In this document: positions 44,266 through 54,800 of the stretch, in pieces
Position numbering within the stretch: the stretch's first letter is position 1
Layout: each line of letters opens with the position of its first letter
Assembly (NCBI GenBank): GCA_965112735.1
Contig: OZ218961.1
Location: forward strand, 2,914,001 to 2,978,000
DNA length: 64,000 nucleotides
Direction of reading: 5' to 3'
Source of the DNA: Phaeosaccion multiseriatum
Lineage: Eukaryota; Ochrophyta, other classes
Translations under genes and position numbers: made by a program
Notes under the pieces: generated by a model
The model's database searches: none
Seen by the model: only the letters and a program-made list of their open reading frames with translations
Told to the model about the DNA's origin: nothing

Positions 44266-45062
44266 ATGGGCTATTGGGACCTTGACGATATCCTCATGGG
44301 AGAGGAGAGCGTGGCCTGCGTGTTTCAGGTGCAGGCAGTGGGCATGGGCCAGCTGGATTCAAGTTGCCACGAGCCTGACCTTCCGGAGGGATCAAAGGTG
44401 AGAGATAGGATTGAGAGGGAAGAGAACAGAAGATGTATGGGCTGATGGCTCACGAGTGACCTCTTTCGCCAGGTGGATTTGCCTCTGTGGTTAGGCCAAG
44501 CGATGAACAAGAAGCGGGCCGTTACTGTCGAGTTGCCGAAGCACTACTCCCTGCGCTTCAGACAGCAGCTCAAGGCCGGCGCCGTGGCCGTCAGTCTTCG
44601 AGAAAAGAGCCCCTTCTACTACGAAATTGGGGGAATCTTGGCAGGGCTGAGGGGGGACACAGACTTGAAGCTCACCCTCTTGGAGACGTACGGGACTCGC
44701 TTACAACAGATTTTGGACGTCAGTTTGAATAGCCAGGTGAGCAGCGAAGGAACGAAGAGTTGAGCAGCAAGGCGTCGTGCAATCCTGTCCGCCCCTCTCT
44801 CAGTATAAGTGGCCTGTTCTGTCGCTCATCAACCCCTCCCGCATGCTCCCTTGCTCTCTTGTCCTTGCCGTTCGATGTCACATCACCTCAGCACGAAGAC
44901 ATTGCCGATTTCACACGGAGCTTGCCTCACACAGAGAAGCTCCTGTTCGACGTCGGATACAACACCAGCGCTGAGTACAATCAGTGGAAGAGTCGGCAGA
45001 ACAGCAAATTAGCGGCGGCCAGGGGCGCGGGCCCATCGTCAAAGCGGAGAAGAGTGTCGTAG
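44266..45062 (+). CDS. GINS3: GINS complex subunit Psf3
   Basis: This is a subunit of the GINS tetramer, which with Cdc45 and Mcm2-7 forms the CMG replicative helicase. Exons 44266-44397, 44473-44736 and 44892-45062, phase 0, give 188 residues, the usual Psf3 size. Psf3 marks: the start MGYWDLDDILMGEE (compare YYDLDDIL in other species), VDLPLWLGQAM after the first junction, LPKHYSLRFRQQL, and SPFYYEIGGILAGL. The basic tail SSKRRRVS could act as an NLS. Confidence 0.9.
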
Positions 45063-46024
45063 CACCAAGTTTATATCTTCACGACTGGCAGGCCACAAAC
45101 GGGGTTGTGCTGCTGTGCTACTTGAATGCAGTCGGTCCTGCTGCTGTATCCCTCTGCTGCAGGTCCTCCCTCCTCTGTGTGGAACTATGGCCACAGTACC
45201 TTCCTGCCGAGGGGAGGGGAAGAAAACCTTTCTGAGAGGGAAAGGCGGAAGGGGGAACTTGAAGTGGATGAGATGCAAGTAGCAGCTGCGGCATCGATCG
45301 GCAGGGCAAGGCTTCGCTGGAGAAGGCAGAGATACCGCTGCTGACATGCCGCTACAGGGGGTGCGTCGTCGAGGTGAACAAGCCCCATGCCTAGAAGGCC
45401 GCCTCCATGCCCGGTCTAGGCGATGGTTTGCTGACATACTTCTTCATGTACCACTTCCCGATGGTCTGCCAACCTCGGGCTCCAGCCCGGCGGAAGGAAC
45501 CAACAAGGACGTAGGCGAGTTCGATCCACCTCAGTCTCTAGACCGCGGCATGGCTATTGAGCGACCTGATCCCCCCGGGGGGGGGGGGGGTGCAGCGGGC
45601 TCACTAAAACTGAAAACCGAGACGATGGTCTGTCTGCCTTCGCCGTCCATGAGGCTTGGGGTATATGTGGGAGGATTGGATAGGTTTGGCTTCGGCTAGC
45701 GGCAGTGGAGTGTAAATAGCCGAGAGAGAGAGAGCGGGGGTGAGTCCACAAAGGGCCAATCGACTGAACGGGGTGGGTTGGTTGGGTGTCATACGCACCC
45801 ACTCAAGCATGTGCATGTACAGGAGAGAGAGCTGTGCGGAAACGAAACGAAGCAATTGCCCCCCTCAGAGAGGGGCACGGTGGTGTGTGGATGGGGAGTG
45901 TATATACGAGTTTTAGCCCACTCAGTACTGTACCACAAACGTAACAAGAAAGACTCCGTACTCTAAGAACTAAGAGCAACTCTGCACTGGAGTCATCACT
46001 TACCTAACAACCCAAACAACGGTC
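45063..46024. other. Intergenic region downstream of Psf3
   Basis: It has short ORFs only, a G run at about 45577-45591 and a (GA)n patch near 45721-45734. Nothing supported is seen. Confidence 0.45.
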
Positions 46025-46565
46025 TCAGCGAGTTTGAATAAGTGCATTGCGTTGTCCTCGTTCAGACCAGGGCAGCGTCATACTCTCTCGCCCATCCAGA
46101 AGGATGAGTGCGGGAGTGAGCACCACGCCGAGCAGGTTTCCGAGGGTGGCATGCCGCAGGGCCGCGGAGGTATTGCCGCCCGCTGCCTGCGTCAGGATCA
46201 CGCACATGTTTAGAGTGGTGGGGAGGCTGGAGGGGAGGGGAGGGAGGGAGGGAGACACACACAAAGAGAGCGGGAGGGTGATGGGCCAGGTAGGCAGAAG
46301 GGGGGACGGCAGGAGTCCGTCAGGGGGTGGATCAATACACGCGAGGTAATCGCGGGGAGCAAGGAGCTTGAGCAGAAGCGCCCCCCGCCGGAGGCAGACA
46401 AATGAAAAAAAAGCCTCAAATGCCTCTGTCCTTCCTCACCACATCTGTGCAGGACCGGCGCCGGTCCCAAAACAGCTCAAGCGCCCCGCGTGATAATCGG
46501 ACAAGGGGGGGGGACGATCGGGGACGCACGCACGCACCATGAAGATCACGTGTTGGTACTCCGCG
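46025..46565 (-). pseudogene. SLC10A7-like (bile acid:Na+ symporter family) internal fragment
   Basis: On the - strand, 46226 down to 46025 encodes LPTTLNMCVILTQAAGGN, then TSAALRHATLGNLLGVVLTP. This is the SBF/SLC10A7 core (family pattern PTT...GGN...A.LGN.LG...TP). It has a plausible acceptor at 46227-46228. The frame then runs into a stop at 46025 with no later exons found. Upstream, weak pieces (AAEYQHVIFM at about 46531-46560) may be the preceding exon. Neither end of a transporter gene can be found here, so a relic is the simplest reading. Confidence 0.5.
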
Positions 46566-46628
46566 GCCATCTGTGAGAGCAACTAACATGTATCCAATCG
46601 TATCCAGCCGCGCGCGTTTGCTCTTCGG

Positions 46629-49600
46629 ATGAGGAGAGTATGCAGCAGCAGCAGAAGCGGGGGGAGGAGGTACAGATACGGGAGGCGGCGGAGACCTCCC
46701 GGTGGAAGAGATGCTCCGTCTGGCGCAGCCCCAGCCCCTGCCTGTGGTCTCACTCCAGCATATCTGGCAGCCTTTCACGCCACGGCACGCCAGCGGTGCT
46801 TGTCAAGCGGATGGGGTGTAACTTTCAGGGCGAGCAGTACCAGTGACGGGGCTTGTTTCTCAACAAGTAGTATCCCCCCTCCTTCTGCTGCTGACGACGC
46901 GTCCCCAGCGCCCTCGTTGTGGCTCGCGACACTGGAGCGTTTGGAGGCCGCGCGGGAGGCCAGGGACTGGGAGAGAGTGCGCGGCGAGTGGGAGGCGGCG
47001 GTGCGATCGCCACTGCCCATTGACGCGCCTCTTCTCGACGGAGTCGTGGAGGCTTTCGGCCACTGCGGCCGATGGGAAGAGACGCTTGGATTGCTGAGGG
47101 AGATCGAGACGCAGAAGTACGGAGCGTTGATACCACACGTTGCCCACTACAATGCCGCCATTGACGCCTGCGGCCGGGCTCGGAGATACGATGAAGCCAT
47201 GGGTCTCCTTCGGGAGATGCCTATCGCGGGATTGCAGCCGGACTCGCGGACCTATTCGGCTGCGATTGTGGCGTGTGGCTTCGCGGGGAGGGCAGACCAG
47301 GCACTGCAGCTTCTGAAGGACATGCAAGCACAGGGGCTTCCACCCGACAATCGCAATTTGAGCGCTGCTATCGCCGCTGTGGGCAGAGCTGGCCGGCCTG
47401 AAGAAGCGCTGCGGCTGCTGGAAAGAGTACCCGAGTACGGCTTGGAGACCCATGCCGGCAACTTCGCGGCCGCTATCCAGGTGTGCAGTCGGGCGGGATG
47501 GTTGGACGCGGCATGGGACCTGTGGGATGAGGTGCTGGCAGGAGACATCGTCCTGGATGCGTACCTGTACTCTGCGGCTTTGCGTCTCTGTGTCGCGTCG
47601 AGGAGATGGGACAGAGCTTTGGAGCTGCTGAGGGGCATGGAAGGGGAAGGCGTGATACCCGATCGATACCACTACGATATTGCGATGGATGCCTGCATCA
47701 AGAGCGGGGAGTACGACAAACCTCTGGAGCTGCTAAAGAGTATGAAGGAGGAGGGACCCGCTCCGAATGTAGTGAGCTACAACACTGCCATTGATGCATG
47801 CGGCAAGGCTGGTCGACACGTGGAGGCGTTGGGGTTGTTGAGGGAGATGAGGGAAGAAGGACCCGCTCCGGATGTAAGGAGCTACACCGCCGCTATTCAT
47901 GCATGTGCCAAGGCCGGTCGGCACGTGGATGCATTGGGGTTGGTGAGGGAGATGAAGGAAGAAGGACCCGCTCCTGAAGCATGGAGCTACAATGCTGCCA
48001 TTGATGCATGCGCCAAGGCCGGTCGACACGTGGAAGCGTTGAGGTTGCTGAGGGAGATGAAGGAAGGAGGACCTTCTCCGAATGTAGTGAGCTACAACGC
48101 TGCCATTGATGCATGCGCCAAGGCCGGTCGACACGTGGATGCATTGGGGTTGCTGAGGGAGATGAAGGAAGAAGGACCCGCTCCGGACGTAAGGAGCTAC
48201 ACCGCTGCTATTGACGCATGCGGCAAGGCCGGTCAACACGTGGATGCATTGGTTTTGTTGAGGGAGATGAAGGAAGAAGGACCCTCTCCGGATGAAGTGA
48301 GCTACAATGCTGCCATTGATGCATGCGCCAAGGCCGGTCGACACGTGGAAGCGTTGAGGTTGCTGAGGGAGCTGAAGGAAGAAGGACCCGCTCCGAATGT
48401 AAGGAGCTACAGTGCTGCCATTGATGCATGCGCCAAGGCCGGTCGACACGTGGAAGCGTTGAGGTTGCTGAAGGAGATGAAGGAAGGAGGACCTACTCCG
48501 GATGTAAGGAGCTACAACGCTGCTATTAACGCATGCGCCAAGGCCGGTCGACACGTGGAGGCATTGAGGTTGCTGAGGGAGATGAAGGAGGGAGGACCCG
48601 CTCCTGAAGCATGGAGCTACAACGCTGCTATTGACGCATGCCGCAAGGCCGGTCGACACGTGGATGCATTGGGGTTGCTGAGGGAGATGAAGGAAGAAGG
48701 ACCCGCTCAGGACGTAAGGAGCTACACCGCTGCTATTGACGCATGCGGCAAGGCCGGTCGACACGTGGATGCATTGGTTTTGTTGAGGGAGATGAAGGAA
48801 GGAGGACCCGCTCCGGATGTATGGAGCTACAGTGCTGCTATTAATGCATGCGGCAAGGTTGGTCAATATATGGAGGCGTTGGGGTTGTTGAGGGAGATGA
48901 GGGAAGGAGGACCTACTCCGGATGTAAGGAGCTACACCGCCGCCATTGATGCATGCGCCAAGGCCGGTCGACACGTGGAAGCGTTGAGGTTGCTGAAGGA
49001 GATGAAGGAAGGAGGACCTACTCCGGATGTAAGGAGCTACAACGCTGCTATTAACGCATGCGCCAAGGCCGGTCGACACGTGGAGGCATTGAGGTTGCTG
49101 AGGGAGATGAAGGAAGGAGGACCAACTTCTAATGTTGTGAGCTACACCATCGCCATTGATGCATGTGCCAAGGGTGGTCAGTACATGGAGGCGTTGAGGT
49201 TGCTGAGGGAGATGAAGGAAGGAGGACCCGCTCCAAACGTAAGGAGCTACAACACCGCCATTCATGCGTGCGCCAATGCTTGTCAGCACATTGAGGCGTT
49301 GGGGCTCTTCAGGGAGATGAAGGCTGAAGGACTGGTTCCGGACTCAGTCACCTACACCGCCACCATTATCGCTTTGCAGGAAGGCGGCGACGAGGAGGCT
49401 GCTGACGAGGTGTACGCAGAGGCCGTGTCGTGGGGGGTGTTTAAACACTGGGTGGGGCTGGGGAGGGACGTGGACTTGAGACGCTTCGGCATGGGAGTGG
49501 GCAAGGCAGCGCTTCGTCACGTGCTTTCAGAGGCGAAGGTGGAGAGTGTGATCAACGTCATCACAGGCAGAGGAAAGCTGCCCGCGGTGCTGGCCTACTT

Positions 49601-49685
49601 GCAGGAGAGAGCAGGAGTTGAAGTGTGGGAAGACAAACACCACCCCGGGAGAGTGGTGATGCGAGTCGCTGGTACGAAGTACTAA
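46629..49685 (+). CDS. PPR-SMR protein with near-identical tandem PPR repeats
   Basis: An intronless ORF of 1018 residues. PPR proteins bind organelle RNA one base per 35-residue repeat; the SMR domain can be a nuclease or RNA-binding module. The N-terminus (about 1-80) is Arg/Ser-rich and acid-poor, suggesting an organelle presequence. Six divergent PPR repeats (from about residue 170) precede fifteen near-identical ones at 47769-49343 with an exact 105-bp period (type SYNAAIDACAKAGRHVEAL). One degenerate repeat follows. The C-terminus is SMR-like: DVDLRRFGMGVGKAALRHVL, then VINVITGRGKLPAVLAYL. The usual DLHG is DLRR and the TGRG loop is kept. The high DNA identity implies recent expansion or gene conversion. 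Confidence 0.92.
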   Translation: MRRVCSSSRSGGRRYRYGRRRRPPGGRDAPSGAAPAPACGLTPAYLAAFHATARQRCLSSGWGVTFRASSTSDGACFSTSSIPPPSAADDASPAPSLWLATLERLEAAREARDWERVRGEWEAAVRSPLPIDAPLLDGVVEAFGHCGRWEETLGLLREIETQKYGALIPHVAHYNAAIDACGRARRYDEAMGLLREMPIAGLQPDSRTYSAAIVACGFAGRADQALQLLKDMQAQGLPPDNRNLSAAIAAVGRAGRPEEALRLLERVPEYGLETHAGNFAAAIQVCSRAGWLDAAWDLWDEVLAGDIVLDAYLYSAALRLCVASRRWDRALELLRGMEGEGVIPDRYHYDIAMDACIKSGEYDKPLELLKSMKEEGPAPNVVSYNTAIDACGKAGRHVEALGLLREMREEGPAPDVRSYTAAIHACAKAGRHVDALGLVREMKEEGPAPEAWSYNAAIDACAKAGRHVEALRLLREMKEGGPSPNVVSYNAAIDACAKAGRHVDALGLLREMKEEGPAPDVRSYTAAIDACGKAGQHVDALVLLREMKEEGPSPDEVSYNAAIDACAKAGRHVEALRLLRELKEEGPAPNVRSYSAAIDACAKAGRHVEALRLLKEMKEGGPTPDVRSYNAAINACAKAGRHVEALRLLREMKEGGPAPEAWSYNAAIDACRKAGRHVDALGLLREMKEEGPAQDVRSYTAAIDACGKAGRHVDALVLLREMKEGGPAPDVWSYSAAINACGKVGQYMEALGLLREMREGGPTPDVRSYTAAIDACAKAGRHVEALRLLKEMKEGGPTPDVRSYNAAINACAKAGRHVEALRLLREMKEGGPTSNVVSYTIAIDACAKGGQYMEALRLLREMKEGGPAPNVRSYNTAIHACANACQHIEALGLFREMKAEGLVPDSVTYTATIIALQEGGDEEAADEVYAEAVSWGVFKHWVGLGRDVDLRRFGMGVGKAALRHVLSEAKVESVINVITGRGKLPAVLAYLQERAGVEVWEDKHHPGRVVMRVAGTKY
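47769..49343 (+). repeat. Fifteen 105-bp PPR coding repeats
   Basis: The period is exactly 35 codons with no indels over 1575 bp, and long stretches are identical between units. Variation is concentrated at codon 5 (Asn, Thr or Ser), codon 35 (Asp, Asn or Glu) and a few others (Glu/Asp19, Arg/Gly22, Arg/Gly or Arg/Gln16). The same repeats create a spurious 518-codon ORF on the - strand. Confidence 0.95.
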
Positions 49686-49849
49686 GTAGAATTAGAGGTA
49701 GTGTGTTTGGGGGGCAGGGAGGCAATGAGAGCAGCCCTGAGGCCAGCGGAGCGGGGAAGGGTATGAGCAGAGGCAGTGACAACAGCAGAGAGAAGCTGAG
49801 ACAACTGACAACTCCACCGCAGCCCCTGCCCACCCCGGACGCATCACGG

Positions 49850-50209
49850 TCAAGCATATTCCATCGCAAGGAGGTAGCGGCAAGAGCCAGGCAGGTGGAC
49901 AATCTTGCCCTGTTGCCTGTGGACGGCAGCTGGAGCTGAAGTTGGACGGACAAGAGGGGGTGATGCGTCCCTGCCTTTCTTGCCAGCAGGAGCAGTTACG
50001 GAGAAGCAAGACGGGCATCGTTTCCCCAGCAGGGATAACAGAAGGAGCCGAACTGTTCTCATGGACTTGGAACCCATTCTGTGGGTAGCGGGGCTGACCT
50101 TGTAAGCTCCTCGGTCACCCGCTACAACCACCATCCGTGTGGGTACTCGTTGCAGTGTGTCGAAATCAACTTCGCGAGCTTGTACGACCAACTCGTCCTC
50201 CTCAAGTAC
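49850..50209 (-). other. Possible two-exon small gene
   Basis: A - strand segment at about 50099-50209 (EEDELVVQAREVDFDTLQRV, VVVAGDRGAYK) ends at a weak donor GTCAGC. A segment 49850-49909 (GKIVHLPGSCRYLLAMEYA, stop) follows an acceptor in the same phase. No ATG is convincing and no family is recognised. It could be the 3' end of a gene or a relic. Confidence 0.3.
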
Positions 50210-50382
50210 TGTGGGGGGGGGGGGAAGATGCTGCGGCACCATTATATAATTATATATATTGTATGCAGTTACGAGTGAGATTCGTTCTCGAGGGCTCTTA
50301 GGGTGGCGGGGCTCCCACTCATGACCTACCCTGCTTGTCTGCCTGCTTGCCTGCCCGATGTCCTGCATATCAACCATCTCTC

Positions 50383-50574
50383 TTATCTATTGGCCCTGGC
50401 CTGTATGTTGCTGGCGACGGCGCTACCGATGAGCAACTGGAGGGGGTGTATGATGAGCAGCGGGGTGGTGAGCAGGCCGAGGTGAGGGCTTCCCTCGAAC
50501 ATTGTGGTGAGGAGGGGGATGCCCAGCGCAAGTGTCTTTATGAGAGCCCGCAAACAGCAGAGCGATGCGGTCCT
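50383..50574 (-). pseudogene. SLC10A7-like C-terminal exon with a frameshift
   Basis: The - strand encodes DRIALLFAGSHK and, one frame over, TLALGIPLLTTMFEGSPHLG then LLIIHPLQLLIGSAVASNIQ and a stop at 50383-50385. This is the end of SLC10A7-type transporters (known pattern THKSLTLGIP... PLLIYHPAQ). The two pieces are joined by an extra A in AAAG at about 50536-50539. The 192-nt exon is one base out of phase, and no upstream exons lie within the next 400 bp. Most likely a relic; a sequencing error is the alternative. Confidence 0.6.
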
Positions 50575-51025
50575 CTGTCAATCCGCATGGGCCATAAGGG
50601 TCTTACGTAAGGGTGCCTGGAAGCCTAATGGGCCCCCCCCCCCTCCCCCCCAATGCCTCTATGGCCGAGTTGAGTCGTTCTTGTTACGGTGGGCAATATG
50701 GGAATGCAATAAGACAATAAGACCCTCCGAGTCTTTGGTCACATGAGTCGCACTGAAGGTCAGTGGCTACTCTTACATACAACAGCAAAGACGTACAGTG
50801 CATCGGCACAACTCTCTCCCTCTTCCTTCTATAACTATCACATTACTTCTCCCCCTTTCCTTCCCCCTTCGCACACGCCCCACCAGCAGCAGCCCATCCT
50901 CCCTGTGAACTTCTTAATTCCCCTCCAACTTCACACCTTCGCCGGCCTGTCGCTTCCCTCCTTCCCCTTACTTTCTCTCCGACATTCGCCCCTCACCCCT
51001 GCATACTCTGCTTCCTCTACTACCA
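50575..51025. other. Intergenic region
   Basis: It includes G/C homopolymer runs at about 50631-50650 and pyrimidine-rich sequence just downstream of the RCC1-like gene stop. No supported gene. Confidence 0.4.
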
Positions 51026-51555
51026 CTACTCCTTCTCGTAGAAGCCCATATTCACCTGCTGTCTCTCCCTGTCCATACCCGCCAGTCGAGGCGTTGCTTC
51101 ATCTGAGCGAACGGAGGCACCGCCGTTGCTGGCCATCGATAGCCTCAGCCCCTCCAATGGACCCATCCCGTCTACGGAGTCCCTCTCCATGTGACTCAGT
51201 CGCGAGAGGGCAATGGTCCCGGCGCCCTCCCCACCCACGGAACCGTTTACAGATCTCGACCAGTCTGCCGAGGACCGGTGGGAGGAGCCGGAGCGCCCCT
51301 TGTCGTTACTGGTGGCGCTGCTGTAACTGTGGCCCGTCCCGCCAACAGCAGCAGCACCACCATCACCACCACGCTTGCTTGCCGCTGCGTTGGCTCGGAT
51401 GAGTGGGTCATGATTCTCCTCTTCGTCCTTCTCGTCGTAAGTCTGTCCCAGCAGGGCGGTGTCCCACGAGGCTATCAGGTCATAGTGATCGGTTACCGAC
51501 ACACTCCTTGCAGGAAAGTCTTCGCCGGTCAAGCCAAGGCCTTTTAATGAGGCGC

Positions 51556-51616
<61 letters not shown>

Positions 51617-51808
51617 GCTGTTGTTGTTGCCAGTAGGCAGCATGCACGTCAGGGCGTCTCCTCCTCCCTTGCTGCTACCGAAGCTGACGCTGGACTCGCT
51701 CCTCCTTCTACCCTGACTTCGACGCGAGGAGCGCGTTGAAGAAGAGGAGGAGGAGGAGAATGGCCTGCCGTCAGCAGCGGCAGCAGCCGCAGCAGCAGCA
51801 GCCGCCGC

Positions 51809-51848
<40 letters not shown>

Positions 51849-54800
51849 CCGCCTGCTCCTCTGCCGCTGTCACTCTTGGCGCTCTTGCTGAGTCGGGTGG
51901 ATGAAGCTGCCACTGAAGCTTCCAACGAATCATCTGACAATTCGGGAAGCTTGGCGCTAGTCTTGCCGTCCTTCTTCTGCTCGCGACCGCCGTTACCACG
52001 ACCACCGCCACCACCTCCACCACCAAAGTAGCTTCCCCCGGCAATGTCGACCACCTCGGGAATTCGGAAGGAATCGCTACAGCCATTACTGCCCCAAGGC
52101 CCTGCTTGTCCTGCCCCGCGCCGCTCGTCCCTATTCGACGCCGATGCTGAGGTGTTAACAGATCCAATCGAAACCGACGTTCCGACGACGTCGCAACAGC
52201 TCGTGTCCGGTCTCTCAAACACGTCCAGGTTGCCTCCGTCCACTATGCGAGGCGTGTAGTCGTGGTAGTGGGCAGACGGGTCCTTCTTCAGACCAGGGCC
52301 AGAGAGGACAGCTTCAACTATGCGGCTTGCCCAGTGGCCCAGCGGCTCAGCTCGGTCTGGACTCTCTCTTCTTGCTCCCTCGCTGCTAGTCGTACTCGTG
52401 CGCCTGTCGATGCCACAGGCTCTGCTACTGTCGCTGGTCCTTCTGCTACTACCGCTGCAGCCACTGCTGCCATTGCTGGCTGCGGTGTTGAACTCAAGGC
52501 TACCAATGCTGCTATTGTTCATTCCCGGACAGTTTCTGCTGCTGCTGGTGCTAAAGCAAATGGCATCAACCTCTCCGGTCATCCGTTGAAAGGGGTCCTT
52601 TTGCGTATCGTTCGCGCAGTCGCAATTGTCTCCGTGTGCGGTTGCGGCAGTAGCAGGGCTGTTGGCTGCGCTGCTTCTCGAGCCAAATTTCGATGTGTTC
52701 TTGCTCCGAAGAGGGTACTCGAGTTCTTCATGTGTGGGTCTGGTGTACAGCTTGTTCTTGTTCTTGTTCTTGCAGCAGAGGCAGGTAATGAGACAGTACA
52801 CGAGGGTAATGAACAAAATGACAACTACCCCACACAGGGCGAGGAAGATAACCTTGTAGGTGGTGCCTGTGGGAGGGTGATAATGGGAGGCGCAGAGGGG
52901 AGGAAGGAGGCGAGGGGGAAGACGTGAGAAGATGGAAGGAAGGAGGAAGGAGGGGGTGGGGGAAGACTGCAAGAGACCGAACATGCCAAACGGGGTGACC
53001 GTTATGAGGTTGGGGAAAGCACACCTTACACAAACATAGACTGCAGACAACCAACCCGCTCAGACAGACAAGCAAACAAGCAACCACCCAGCCCACATAG
53101 CTTACCGTATGTCTCTCCCCCCGACCGTCCCCGCCTCCTCTGCTCCCCACCGGAGGGGGTGATAACGTAGTCAATCACCTCACCAGAGATGTCTTCTCCC
53201 TCGGCCCCCAGCCCCATGGCGTGCTTCCGGTAGGCGGCAAGGAAGGTGCCGTCGTCAATGGCATCCCCCAGCTCGTCTGCTGCTAGGTTGGTGTCCTCTG
53301 CCGTGGCGAAACCGTCCATAACGAAGGAGACTGTGGCGCTGCTGCTACCCGAGCTGCTGCTGCCTAGAGAGCCATCCTCACCCCCCTGAGTGCGTCGTCG
53401 TTGCCTGACACTACCTCCGCCTCCACCCCCTCCCCCTCCCGGCGCTTTCTTCCCGGGCGAGACTCCAGTGCCTGTGACTGCTGTATCACCAACTGCTGCA
53501 GCTCCTGCTGCTGCTGCTGTCACTGTTGCCGCTGCTCGTGTCCCCCGGAGGTTGGGAGAGACCTGCACGGCAATGACACAGCAAACAAATGGTCAGAGAG
53601 GGAGAGAGAGAGAGAGGAGAGGGCACCAGCCAGCTACAAGCTACACATTCGACCAACGGCCAATGCAAGATGATCTTCGGAGACTTGCCGAGCTGTGTTT
53701 TTGGTTCTGGTTCAACGATTGTTGGGCCTGTAGGGAGGGGGCCAACTCGATCAATCAATCGCACACACCATTAGCCGTGTCCGATCTGTGGTTCCTTGGC
53801 CCACTGTCGTCCCGCTCTACTCCTCTTTCTCCTCCTCCTCCTCCTCCTCCTCCTCCTCCTTACCTTTCGAACTTGCTTCAAGAGAGCAATTTCTTTGCGA
53901 CCATTGACTTGCTTGGAGGCCCCTAAACTCCTACCCCCGCCACTGCTGCCCCCCTCCCCGCCCACCACGGTGCCGATAAGCACATTCGCGACGGTTGTGC
54001 CCGTTACAGCATCGCTTACGGCCATTCGAAAGGCCGTTCTCTGTCACACAGCACCGAAGGGGATCGATTCGGAGGCAGGCGAGGGAGAGAGACAAAGAGG
54101 AGGAAGCTCGTCAGTTTCGTGGAAGGGGAAGCAATCCAACCAGTCGTTACTAAGGCCAAAGGTTAGTAAGGAAGTAAGTACTTCGAAGTACGAGGTTTAG
54201 TAAGCAAGTAAGCAAGGTTAGGAATGTCTCCCAGTGGGAGGGGGGGGGTCATACTTGATTGAGGGGTACGAGAGAGGCACAAACAGCAAAGAACGACCAG
54301 TCACTGGTCAAAGCGACCGTCAAGCTCAACAGCAAAACGCCCTCTCCAGCTTGAAACTTCTTTGAGAGACAGAGAAAGGCGAATGAAGGTGCACCACTGC
54401 CCTTCTTGCTGTCCCGTAACCGCCCATGTACAAAGCAACCAAACAAGTACACGTACCTTCAAAGAAGGAAAGGATGCCGCGTCCTCCCCAGCCAATTCAA
54501 TGGCCCCGGTGACTCTATTGTCTCCCTGCGTCTCCCCAGAGGGAAGAGGGAGACGATTGGGCTCCCGAGTAGCAGGCGGTGCATTCGTTGTAGGGGGCAC
54601 AGTCTCCTCTGGCTCATCCGACGAAACAGGCAGAGGCGCAGGCGTGGTCACAGGAGCGGCAGTTGGTTGTACGGGGGCGGGGGAGGAGATAACAGGTGCC
54701 GACGATGGTGGTGGTGATGGGCTCAAGGTGGACGGAGCAGCAGTGGTGGTGTACAAGGGCGAGGGGACCCCAGTTGGAGCAGAGGATGGAAACAATTCGT

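Noticed and set aside
47733-49289. 518-codon ORF on the - strand
   Set aside because: It is the mirror of the 105-bp PPR repeats; a repeat with one open antisense unit is open throughout. No start context or domain supports it.
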